This document shows positions 1-5,602 of a stretch of DNA of 5,746 bases, in pieces. How positions within the stretch are numbered: the stretch's first letter is position 1; every line of letters begins with the position of its first letter. This stretch comes from Caryophanales bacterium UBA6985 (GTDB lineage Bacteria; Bacillota_I; Bacilli_A; RF39; UBA660): the NCBI GenBank assembly GCA_002450035.1, contig DJYF01000028.1:1-5746 (forward strand), read 5' to 3'. The position numbers and the translations under genes are program-made. Under the pieces are notes generated by a model. It searched no databases and was not told the DNA's origin. It saw nothing but the letters and a program-made list of their open reading frames with translations.

Positions 1-112
1 TTAATTCAAATTTAATTCCATTTAATATAGGAATAATATTCTTAGGAGATATTGCTCTATTAACATTTATTAATTGTTCTAGTATTTTGTTTTTATTAAT
101 TGAAAATTTCAT
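1..112 (-). CDS. dnaN: DNA polymerase III beta subunit (sliding clamp), N-terminal part
   Basis: Only the first 37 codons are in the window; the gene continues past base 1. The protein opens MKFSINKNKILEQLINVNRA and continues with an SPKNIIPILNGI stretch, which matches the start of domain 1 of the bacterial beta clamp (compare the usual pattern of a short beta strand, a helix ending in N/V-RA-I/V-S, then PIL-GI). The clamp encircles DNA and tethers the replicative polymerase. The ATG at 112-110 is preceded by an AGAGGG ribosome binding site (about 121-126 on the + strand) with roughly 8 bases of spacing, which fixes the start. The gene lies downstream of dnaA on the same strand across a 150-bp gap, the standard dnaA-dnaN order. 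Identification rests on a short fragment plus very strong gene-order context; nothing can be said about the rest of the gene. Confidence 0.9.
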   Translation of the reverse strand, partial: MKFSINKNKILEQLINVNRAISPKNIIPILNGIKFEL

Positions 113-262
113 TTTGTTTTCCCTCTTTCTTATTTATTTATATGTATTATTAATAAAGGCGTTCATAATGTTCATAACTATTAACCTTTGCCTTAAATAC
201 GTTTGTTTTTAATAAAAGTTTTGATTATTTGTTGTTCAAAATTTTTAAGTTTTAAACATCAA
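113..262. other. dnaA-dnaN intergenic region, possible second part of the origin
   Basis: This very AT-rich gap separates the dnaA stop from the dnaN start. It contains a tandem pair of 9-bp DnaA-box-like sequences on the - strand (TTATGAACA at 177-169, TTATGAACG at 168-160). Reading leftwards on that strand, the pair is followed by a short GC cluster (GCC) and then by about 30 bases of almost pure A/T up to the dnaN ribosome binding site. A further weaker match, TTTTGAACA, lies at 241-233. In Bacillus subtilis the unwinding element of a bipartite origin lies in this same interval, so a similar role is plausible but inferred. I found no convincing dnaN promoter and no GC-rich terminator hairpin after dnaA, so co-transcription of dnaN with dnaA is likely. 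Confidence 0.45.
160..177 (-). repeat. Tandem DnaA-box-like nonamers between dnaA and dnaN
   Basis: On the - strand the units are TTATGAACA and TTATGAACG, directly abutting with an exact 9-bp period. Each differs from the classic box TTATCCACA at two or three positions and from the TTATCAACA form in the main oriC gap at one or two. Repetition and position make DnaA binding a reasonable guess; it is not demonstrated by sequence alone. Confidence 0.45.
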
Positions 263-1633
263 TTATAACTTATCAGTAATTTCTTTAATTTCTTTTTTTA
301 ATTCTTCATCAGTTTTCAACTGAGCTGTTATCTTTTTACAAGCATGAGTAACGGTTGAATGGTTTTTATTAAACTCTAAACCAATTCTTTCAAGAGATTC
401 TTCAGTTTTTAAGTGACAAAGGTATATTCCTACCTGTCTTGGATGATTAATCTCTGCTTTTCTCTTCTTACTTTTTAATGTTTCTACAGTAATACCATAG
501 TAATCTGCTACAGCTTTTTGTATCTTACCTATATTATTAGTTGTATAGTACGCATTACCAAATGAGTCCTTTAAGTACTCCTGAGCAAATGATAGATCTA
601 CTTTAGGTGGATTATACATAGATATAAGGAAATATAATCTATTTATTAATCCTTCTAAGTGTCTTACGTCATTTTCAGAGTTATTTGCAATGTAATCTAG
701 TACATTTTCATCTATTCTATCTGCAGCTTCATGTCCTGCTATTTTATTTTTAAGAATTTTTTTCTTTAAATCTATATCAGGAGGTTCAATAGTAACTGTT
801 AAACCCCATACAAAACGAGTTTTAAGTCTATCTTCGAATGCTTGCAAGTCGTTAGGACTTGTATCAGAAGCTATAATAATTTGTTTATTTAATTTATGTA
901 AGTTTTCAAATGTATTAAAGAATTCATCTTGTGTCTTCTCTTTTTTAGCTAGTCTTTGAATATCATCTATTATTAAAACATCGATATTTCTATACTTTTC
1001 TCTAAACTTAGACATTATTTCTGAATTATCATCAGCTTGTTTTCTAAATATTTGTTGGAAGTCATCAGTAAATTCTTCACAAGGTACATATAATACCTTT
1101 TTATCAGTGTTATCAACTATATAGTTACCTATTGCCATCATTAGGTGTGTCTTACCTAGACCACTTTTACCATATATGAATAAAGGATTATATAGTTTAC
1201 CAGGTTGTTCAGCAACCGTTAAAGCCATCAATTGGGCTTGTTGATTACTATTACCTACTACATAGTTGTCAAAAGTAAGCTTAGGATTTAGGTTTGTTCC
1301 TACCCTATTCTCTCTTTCTTCTACGTTAATAATTTCTGACTTTTCAACCTTCTTAGGCTTAACAGCATTATTATTGATTTCTTCTTCAGTATATATTTCA
1401 AATTGTAATGGAAAACCATATACTGTAATAATTGCTTCATCTAATAGATCAATATATGCTTCATTTTTGTTTATATAGTCCCTTTTAAATGGGGAATCTA
1501 TCTTTAATATAAGGGAAGTTTCAGTCTTTTCTACTAGTTCTAGGTTAGAAAACCATGATTTAAAAGAAATAAAATTAATTTTACTTTGAATTATGTCTAA
1601 AACTTGAGTCCATGACTCTTTCATCGTTTCCAT
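263..1633 (-). CDS. dnaA: Chromosomal replication initiator protein DnaA
   Basis: DnaA is an AAA+ ATPase that binds the origin, melts it and recruits the helicase. The protein is 456 residues, a normal length. Domain I spans about 1-80, a short charged linker 85-112, the AAA+ core 115-335 and the DNA-binding domain IV 355-456. Visible motifs are LNPKLTFDNYVVG before the core, Walker A GKSGLGKT (155-162), Walker B LIIDD (D223-D224), the box VII arginine finger in RLKTRF (R273), sensor II in NDVRHLEG (R324), the basic loop LKSKKRKAE (about 387-395) and the signature NHSTVTHA (424-431). I chose ATG 1633-1631: it aligns with the B. subtilis start so that Trp8 coincides, and AGGG lies 6 bases upstream. 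An upstream GTG (1636) and an internal ATG (1624, with AGGTGAT ahead) are alternatives. The DNA-recognition motif is unusual: the common GGRDHTTV appears here as NKNHSTV, one residue shorter. Confidence 0.97.
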   Translation of the reverse strand: METMKESWTQVLDIIQSKINFISFKSWFSNLELVEKTETSLILKIDSPFKRDYINKNEAYIDLLDEAIITVYGFPLQFEIYTEEEINNNAVKPKKVEKSEIINVEERENRVGTNLNPKLTFDNYVVGNSNQQAQLMALTVAEQPGKLYNPLFIYGKSGLGKTHLMMAIGNYIVDNTDKKVLYVPCEEFTDDFQQIFRKQADDNSEIMSKFREKYRNIDVLIIDDIQRLAKKEKTQDEFFNTFENLHKLNKQIIIASDTSPNDLQAFEDRLKTRFVWGLTVTIEPPDIDLKKKILKNKIAGHEAADRIDENVLDYIANNSENDVRHLEGLINRLYFLISMYNPPKVDLSFAQEYLKDSFGNAYYTTNNIGKIQKAVADYYGITVETLKSKKRKAEINHPRQVGIYLCHLKTEESLERIGLEFNKNHSTVTHACKKITAQLKTDEELKKEIKEITDKL

Positions 1634-1655
1634 CACCTACCCTATCTTTTTTTGT

Positions 1656-1691
1656 CAATTTAATTATATATCAATGTTCAGAAAAATTGTA
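1656..1691 (-). promoter_or_regulatory. Candidate dnaA promoter
   Basis: On the - strand a perfect -10 TATAAT lies at 1668-1663, about 30 bases before the dnaA ATG. The matching -35 position (1691-1686) reads TACAAT, which is poor, so the promoter may be weak or regulated. An alternative, TTGAAA-17-TATTAA, lies upstream (-35 at 1720-1715, -10 at 1697-1692), and its -35 overlaps the DnaA-box-like 1714-1722. Either would place DnaA-box-like sites close to the promoter, as in known DnaA autoregulation. Confidence 0.4.
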
Positions 1692-1713
1692 TTAATAATT
1701 TCATTGAAACTGC

Positions 1714-1745
1714 TTTTCAACGGGTTATCAACACACTTATCAACC
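1714..1745 (+). repeat. DnaA-box-like cluster A (three direct nonamers)
   Basis: TTTTCAACG (1714-1722), TTATCAACA (1725-1733) and TTATCAACC (1737-1745) are in the same orientation, with starts 11 and 12 bases apart, close to one helical turn. TTATCAACA is one base from the consensus TTATCCACA. The same orientation and near-helical phasing favour cooperative DnaA loading. This is the strongest box group in the window. Confidence 0.7.
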
Positions 1746-1776
1746 TTTAGTTGCCTATTATAAAGCACTTTGTACC

Positions 1777-1796
1777 AGTTTTCAACAGTTTCAACA
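1777..1796 (+). repeat. DnaA-box-like cluster B (abutting 9-bp pair)
   Basis: TTTTCAACA (1779-1787) is followed with no gap by GTTTCAACA (1788-1796), giving an exact 9-bp tandem period. The wider repeat is AGTTTTCAACA then AGTTTCAACA. Orientation matches cluster A, and the pair sits at the edge of the most A/T-rich part of the gap. Confidence 0.55.
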
Positions 1797-1838
1797 AACT
1801 TACTTTAAATAATAACTATTTTTGTTAATAAAGTTATA

Positions 1839-1850
1839 AACAACGTTGTT
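1839..1850. repeat. 12-bp perfect palindrome in the origin gap
   Basis: AACAACGTTGTT reads the same on both strands. It sits within three copies of TTGTTAAT at 1822-1829, 1846-1853 and 1855-1862, the second overlapping the palindrome. It could be a dimer-binding operator, a pair of opposed DnaA-type half sites (the TTATAAACA at 1834-1842 overlaps it), or chance in A/T-rich DNA. No known regulator can be named from the sequence. Confidence 0.4.
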
Positions 1851-1896
1851 AATTTTGTTAATATCTATTAAATTCAACATTTTTACGATATTTATG

Positions 1897-1926
1897 TTGA
1901 CTTTCAAATTGTTGATATATTATAAT
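1897..1926 (+). promoter_or_regulatory. rpmH promoter
   Basis: TTGACT at 1897-1902 and a perfect TATAAT at 1921-1926 are separated by 18 bases, a strong sigma-A type promoter. Transcription would start near 1933, leaving a leader of about 28 bases that contains the rpmH ribosome binding site. The -35 overlaps one DnaA-box-like nonamer (1895-1903) and the spacer holds another (1910-1918), so DnaA could influence this promoter. Confidence 0.75.
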
Positions 1927-1960
1927 AACCTTGCTTTCAGGAGAAGAGAGAGGTGAAACT

Positions 1961-2083
1961 ATGAAAAGAACTTTTCAACCAAATAATCGTAAAAAAGCTA
2001 AGAAGCATGGTTTCTTTGCAAGAAAGAATTCTAAAATATTAAAAACAAGAAGAGCAAAAGGACGTAAGGTACTTTGTAAATAA
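1961..2083 (+). CDS. rpmH: 50S ribosomal protein L34 (bL34), unusually short
   Basis: bL34 is a small basic protein of the large ribosomal subunit. The 40-residue product begins [18 protein letters not shown] and ends [11 protein letters not shown], which is the L34 signature at both ends. The start is set by GAGAGGTGA at 1948-1956, four bases before the ATG. Typical L34 has 44-46 residues; compared with the common form [20 protein letters not shown], the middle here reads [16 protein letters not shown], four residues shorter. The frame is clean, so this looks like a real in-frame contraction and not a broken gene. The gene is first in the rightward cluster, driven by the promoter at 1897-1926 and followed at once by a hairpin with a T-run, which probably gives a separate abundant rpmH mRNA. 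Confidence 0.96.
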   Translation: MKRTFQPNNRKKAKKHGFFARKNSKILKTRRAKGRKVLCK

Positions 2084-2086
2084 TTG

Positions 2087-2113
2087 AAGCCACTGCGATA
2101 AGTGACTTTTTTT
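2087..2113 (+). terminator. Intrinsic terminator or attenuator after rpmH
   Basis: AGCCACT (2088-2094) pairs with AGTGACT (2101-2107) around a six-base loop, with one C/A mismatch, and the 3' arm runs into seven T residues (2107-2113). It starts 4 bases after the rpmH stop. No obvious promoter separates it from rnpA apart from A/T-rich sequence, so partial read-through is the likely way rnpA and yidC are expressed. Confidence 0.7.
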
Positions 2114-2143
2114 ATTATATATATAAAGTTAGGAGAATAAATT

Positions 2144-2461
2144 ATGAGAAGATATGAAATGGTTAAAAAACATTCTGATTTTGATGATATTATTCATACA
2201 GGTAATTTATTAAAAAATAATGCTTATATTATATATAATAAGGTTAATGATCTTAACTATACTAGATTTGGTATAGCTGTTGGTAATAAAATAGGGGATG
2301 CCCATATTAGAAATAGAGTAAAAAGACAAGTGCGTGAGATTGTTACTAGCAATAAAAAATTGTTTAAAAATAATATGGATTATATTATAATAGTTAAGAA
2401 ATCTGTTTTAGATATGGATTTTGAAACTATGAATAAATTAATGAATAGTTTAATAAGTTAA
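2144..2461 (+). CDS. rnpA: Ribonuclease P protein component
   Basis: RnpA is the basic protein cofactor of RNase P; it helps the catalytic RNA bind precursor tRNA and remove the 5' leader. The 105-residue product shows the family signature IRNRVKRQVREI at about 55-66, with the RNR core at 56-58, preceded by the central strand RFGIAVGNKIGDA (41-53). The N-terminal part MRRYEMVKKHSDFDDIIHTGN matches the usual start, in which a basic stretch leads to an F-x-x-I/V-x-x-G pattern. Length is slightly below the common 110-120. The ribosome binding site AGGAG at 2131-2135 lies 8 bases before ATG. It sits between rpmH and yidC with an 18-base gap to yidC, and no yidD gene intervenes. The product is lysine-rich, as expected. 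Confidence 0.95.
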   Translation: MRRYEMVKKHSDFDDIIHTGNLLKNNAYIIYNKVNDLNYTRFGIAVGNKIGDAHIRNRVKRQVREIVTSNKKLFKNNMDYIIIVKKSVLDMDFETMNKLMNSLIS

Positions 2462-2479
2462 TAAGAGATAGGTGTTTAA

Positions 2480-3559
2480 ATGAAAAAGAAAAATATTAAA
2501 CTACTGGTCGTAGCATTAGTAGCTATTTTAATGGTGACTGGTTGTTCAAAAACAATGACTGATGAGAACAAAAAACCAGTTACAAATCCTTATACAGGAC
2601 AAAGCTTAACTTCAAATATTATTTGTCTTCCAGAAGAAAAAGAATTATTTAATCTTTATTCTGATAATGAAGAATACATGAAAGTTAAACTTGATAGTTT
2701 AAAGTCATGTAGTGATATGAAGATTTATGAAAAAGATAGTTATGATGGATTATGGGTTCAATTATTTGTAAGACCACTTGCTTGGCTAATTATTAAAGCA
2801 GGTAAGTTACTTGGTAATTATGGTCTTTCAGTTATGGTTATAGGTTTATTAATAAGAATTATTATGTTACCTATGAGTGCTAAAGCTGCATCTCAAAGTC
2901 AAAAGATGAAAGACATGCAACCTGAGCTACAAAGAATTGAAAAGAAATATGCAGGCAAGAGTGATCAAGACTCAATGATGAGAAAGAGTCAAGAAACTAT
3001 GCTTGTTTATAAGAAATATAATATTAATCCTTTATCTAGTTGTTTAGGATCATTTATTCAATTACCTTTATTCTTAGCTTTCTTAGAAGCTATTAATAGA
3101 GTACCAGCAATATTTGAAAATAAATTATGGGTATTCCAACTTGGTACAACACCAATGTATGGAATTAAAACAGGAAATTATTGGTATATATTATTAATTG
3201 TATTAATTGTATTATTTACTGCATTAACATTTATGTTTAGTATGGGTTCTATGGCAAGTGGCAATCCAGATCAAGTTAAACAACAAAAATACATGATGTT
3301 ATTTATGATTGTATTTATTGGTATTGCATCTGTTCAATTACCAGCTGCAATTGGTCTATATTGGATTGTTACAAATGCGTTTGGTGTAGGACAATCATAC
3401 TATATTAGATTAAAATCTAAAGATAAGAATGAATCTAAATCTAAAACTAAAAAAGTTGATATAAAAGACTTTGTTAGAAAGAATAAAAGAGAAGAAGAAG
3501 TAAAGGATTTAGAGTTTACTGAAAAGAAGAGTAAAAAATCTAATAGAAAAGGTGAGTAA
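2480..3559 (+). CDS. yidC: Membrane protein insertase YidC/OxaA, lipoprotein form
   Basis: YidC inserts and folds inner-membrane proteins, alone or with SecYEG. The 359-residue product starts with a lysine-rich n-region and a hydrophobic stretch ending in the lipobox VTGC (Cys22), so it should be a lipid-anchored precursor as in other Gram-positive YidC proteins. The conserved core runs from about 91: an amphipathic segment LWVQLFVRPLAWLI, then membrane segments near 114-133, 186-206, 236-256, 270-284 and 288-308. Arg126 in GLLIRIIMLPM is the conserved groove arginine. The cytosolic loop QKMKDMQPELQRIEKKYAGK (141-160), the NPLSSCLGSFIQLPLF motif and the final LYWIVTNAFG are typical. A lysine-rich tail (311-359) probably contacts ribosomes. 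The segment between Cys22 and Trp92 is much longer than in B. subtilis SpoIIIJ and contains Cys49 and Cys77. AGGTG lies 5 bases before the ATG. Confidence 0.95.
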   Translation: MKKKNIKLLVVALVAILMVTGCSKTMTDENKKPVTNPYTGQSLTSNIICLPEEKELFNLYSDNEEYMKVKLDSLKSCSDMKIYEKDSYDGLWVQLFVRPLAWLIIKAGKLLGNYGLSVMVIGLLIRIIMLPMSAKAASQSQKMKDMQPELQRIEKKYAGKSDQDSMMRKSQETMLVYKKYNINPLSSCLGSFIQLPLFLAFLEAINRVPAIFENKLWVFQLGTTPMYGIKTGNYWYILLIVLIVLFTALTFMFSMGSMASGNPDQVKQQKYMMLFMIVFIGIASVQLPAAIGLYWIVTNAFGVGQSYYIRLKSKDKNESKSKTKKVDIKDFVRKNKREEEVKDLEFTEKKSKKSNRKGE

Positions 3560-3560
3560 T

Positions 3561-4175
3561 ATGAAAGAACAAATTTTTGAGGGAAAAGAAGAAAAAGAGG
3601 TTTTAGCTAAAGCACTTGAAGAATTAGGAGTAGAAGAAAAAGACGTATATACTTATACTACTAAGACTAAAGGTGGTTTACTTAAAAAAGAAGTTGTTAA
3701 AGTTCATGTTATTACTAAAGATGACTTAGTTGAATTCGTTAAAGATTATTTAAAGAGTTTAACTACTGACATGGGATTAGATGTTACATTTGAATCTAAA
3801 GTTAGAGATGAACAAATTACTATTAAGATGTATTCAGATAATAACAACATTTTAATTGGTAAAGAAGGAAAAACACTTCAAGCCTTAACTACTGTTGTTA
3901 AACAAGTAATTTTTAACAAAATTAATTCATATCCATATATCTTATTAGATGTAGAAAATTATAAAGATAAACAAGAACAAAGATTAGTAAGACTTGCTAA
4001 GAATGTTGCAAGAGAAGTTGCTAAATCTAAAGTTCCTGCTGAACTAGAAAATATGAATAGTTATCAAAGAAGAATTATTCATAATGCATTAGGTGAATCT
4101 AATAAAGTTTACACTGAAAGTGTAGGAGAAGAACCTAATAGACATATAGTTATTAAACCTAAAGAAGCTGAGTAA
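3561..4175 (+). CDS. khpB: RNA-binding protein KhpB/Jag (Jag_N, KH and R3H domains)
   Basis: KhpB (Jag, EloR) is a cytoplasmic RNA-binding protein linked in Gram-positives to cell elongation and to the neighbouring YidC. The 204-residue product has an N-terminal Jag_N domain (about 4-50, including KGGLLKKE), a KH domain with its GxxG loop GKEG at 100-103, and a C-terminal R3H domain with R170-xxx-H174 in YQRRIIHNAL. I chose ATG 3561 because AAGGTGA (3549-3555) lies 5 bases upstream. An in-frame GTG at 3552 sits inside that ribosome binding site and would overlap yidC, so it is unlikely. Only one base separates the yidC stop from this start, pointing to translational coupling. The last codons are also the left arm of a terminator hairpin, ending the rpmH-side cluster. 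Confidence 0.94.
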   Translation: MKEQIFEGKEEKEVLAKALEELGVEEKDVYTYTTKTKGGLLKKEVVKVHVITKDDLVEFVKDYLKSLTTDMGLDVTFESKVRDEQITIKMYSDNNNILIGKEGKTLQALTTVVKQVIFNKINSYPYILLDVENYKDKQEQRLVRLAKNVAREVAKSKVPAELENMNSYQRRIIHNALGESNKVYTESVGEEPNRHIVIKPKEAE

Positions 4176-4194
4176 GCTTCTTTTATTGTGTTTT
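4161..4194 (+). terminator. Intrinsic terminator spanning the khpB stop codon
   Basis: AAAGAAGCT (4161-4169) and AGCTTCTTT (4175-4183) form a perfect 9-bp stem with a five-base loop GAGTA, followed by a T-rich tail (TTTTATTGTGTTTT, 4181-4194). The TAA stop (4173-4175) is in the loop and the first base of the right arm, so the signal is partly coding. It probably ends transcription of the rnpA-yidC-khpB unit. Confidence 0.75.
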
Positions 4195-4214
4195 ATTAAA
4201 AAAAGTGCTATTAT
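4186..4214 (+). promoter_or_regulatory. mnmE-mnmG promoter with extended -10
   Basis: TTGTGT (4186-4191) and TATTAT (4209-4214) are 17 bases apart, and TGC directly precedes the -10, giving an extended -10 element. Transcription would start near 4221. The -35 lies in the T-rich tail of the upstream terminator, so the two signals are tightly packed. Confidence 0.65.
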
Positions 4215-4241
4215 ACGCCTGTACAGAAAGGGGTATTAATC

Positions 4242-5594
4242 ATGAATGAAAATATATGTGCAATATCAACTGCATTAGGTGTTGGTGCTATTTCTATAGT
4301 AAGAGCAACTGGTCCTGATGTAATAGAAATAGTAAATAGTATTTTTAAGGGTAAAGATTTAACTAAAGTTGATAGTCATACTATTAATTATGGTTTTATC
4401 ATGGATGGAGAAAATCCTGTTGATGAAGTTTTAGTATCAATCATGAAAGCCCCTAAAACGTTTACTAAAGAGGATATGGTTGAAATTAATTCACATGGAG
4501 GTATAGCTACTACTAATAAAGTATTAGAATTACTACTTATAAATGGATGTAGACTTGCAGAACCTGGTGAATTTACCAAGAAAGCATTCCTAAACGGAAG
4601 AATAGACTTAATTGAAGCTGAAGGTATTAATGATTTAATTGTGTCTGAAACTGATGAAGCAAGAAAATATGCTATGAGTAGGGTAGAAGGTAATTTATCT
4701 ATATTAGTTAAATCTATGAGAAAAAGAATTATGTCTTTAATTGGAGAATTAGAAGTACATTTTGATTATCCTGATGAAGTAGATGATGATGAAATAACTA
4801 ATAGTAATTTACTAACTGAACTTAATATAGTTAAAGATGAACTTGAAAAGCTTGTTAAATCATCTCAAGAAGGTTCTATTATTAAAAATGGTATTGATGT
4901 TACTTTAGTTGGTAAACCTAATGTTGGTAAATCATCAATTTTAAACAAACTTTTAAATAAAGAAAAAGCTATTGTTACAGATATTGCTGGTACTACTAGA
5001 GATATAGTTGAAGGATCTGTAGAAATAGATGGTATAAAGATTAATCTAATAGATACTGCTGGTATAAGAGAAACTGATGATATAGTAGAAAAAATAGGTG
5101 TTGATAAATCCATTAAAACATTAGAGGATGCAGACCTTGCAATCATGGTTATAGATGGAATAAATGGTATTACTAATGATGATATAGAGTTTATTAATAA
5201 TACTAATGTTAAAAAGATAGTATTTATTAACAAGAATGACCAAGATATAAATGTAGATACATCATTAATTAAAGATGTTCCTGTTATATATGGTAATACT
5301 GTAGATGTAGATGGATTAAATGAGTTAAAAAAGACAATAAGTGATATGTTTAAATTTAATGAAATAAAGAGTAAAAACTATAATTTCTTATCTAATGCTA
5401 GAGAAATATCTTTAGTTAAGAAATCTTTAAATGCTGTTAATAAAGCAATTGAATCAGTTAAAATGGAAGTTCCTTATGAAATGATTTCAGGAGATTTAAA
5501 GACTTCTTATGATTTATTAGGTGAAATAATAGGAGAAACTTACCAAGAAGATATACTTGATGAGATATTCTCAAAATTCTGTGTTGGAAAGTAA
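4242..5594 (+). CDS. mnmE: tRNA modification GTPase MnmE
   Basis: MnmE is a dimeric, potassium-activated GTPase that with MnmG installs the aminomethyl-type group at C5 of the wobble uridine in certain tRNAs. The 450-residue product has the N-terminal folate-binding domain ([20 protein letters not shown], then EINSHGG at 81-87), the helical region with [20 protein letters not shown] (105-124), and an inserted G domain (about 218-375). G motifs are GKPNVGKSS (224-232, with the potassium-binding Asn227), TTRD (251-254), DTAGI (271-275) and NKND (330-333). The C-terminal FCVGK (446-450) is the family signature with its essential cysteine (Cys447). The G5 position, usually an SA-K motif, reads YGN (350-352). 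AAAGGGG (4227-4233) lies 8 bases before the ATG. The gene has its own promoter and is 8 bases from mnmG. Confidence 0.97.
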   Translation: MNENICAISTALGVGAISIVRATGPDVIEIVNSIFKGKDLTKVDSHTINYGFIMDGENPVDEVLVSIMKAPKTFTKEDMVEINSHGGIATTNKVLELLLINGCRLAEPGEFTKKAFLNGRIDLIEAEGINDLIVSETDEARKYAMSRVEGNLSILVKSMRKRIMSLIGELEVHFDYPDEVDDDEITNSNLLTELNIVKDELEKLVKSSQEGSIIKNGIDVTLVGKPNVGKSSILNKLLNKEKAIVTDIAGTTRDIVEGSVEIDGIKINLIDTAGIRETDDIVEKIGVDKSIKTLEDADLAIMVIDGINGITNDDIEFINNTNVKKIVFINKNDQDINVDTSLIKDVPVIYGNTVDVDGLNELKKTISDMFKFNEIKSKNYNFLSNAREISLVKKSLNAVNKAIESVKMEVPYEMISGDLKTSYDLLGEIIGETYQEDILDEIFSKFCVGK

Positions 5595-5602
5595 GTGATA
5601 TT

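Larger units (their letters stand above)
1634..1960. other. oriC: Putative chromosomal replication origin (oriC) between dnaA and rpmH
   Basis: This 327-bp noncoding stretch lies between divergent dnaA and rpmH, the usual origin site in Bacillota. It holds many nonamers resembling DnaA boxes: TTTTCAACG 1714-1722, TTATCAACA 1725-1733, TTATCAACC 1737-1745, TTTTCAACA 1779-1787, GTTTCAACA 1788-1796, TTATAAACA 1834-1842 and AATTCAACA 1871-1879 on the + strand, with AAGTCAACA (1903-1895) and ATATCAACA (1918-1910) on the - strand. I saw no exact TTATCCACA. The stretch 1797-1895 is almost entirely A/T and is the likely easily melted part. It also includes a 12-bp palindrome and the promoters of both flanking genes. 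Origin function is inferred from context and box clustering. Confidence 0.85.

Noticed and set aside
178..262. dnaN promoter or dnaA terminator in this stretch
   Set aside because: The best - strand match is TTGAAC followed by poor -10 candidates, and the only inverted sequence is A/T-only (AAAAATTTTT), too weak to call.
1266..1478. Open frame of 70 codons on the + strand, inside dnaA
   Set aside because: It lies wholly antisense to a well-supported gene, has no convincing ribosome binding site or recognisable motif, and reads as the hydrophobic shadow of the A/T-rich linker region of dnaA.
1634..1636. GTG as the dnaA start
   Set aside because: It would add a residue before a well-placed ATG; the ATG at 1633 aligns exactly with the B. 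subtilis DnaA start and has better spacing to AGGG.
1961..2083. rpmH as a frameshifted or degraded gene because it is short
   Set aside because: Both conserved ends are in one open frame with a strong ribosome binding site and a normal stop; the difference is a clean four-codon contraction.
3552..3554. GTG as the khpB start, overlapping yidC by 8 bases
   Set aside because: This GTG is part of the AAGGTGA ribosome binding site that serves the ATG at 3561.
4388..5233. Two open frames on the - strand opposite mnmE (63 and 122 codons)
   Set aside because: Both are antisense to conserved MnmE domains, and the serine/isoleucine-rich translations are typical of the reverse of A/T-rich coding DNA.
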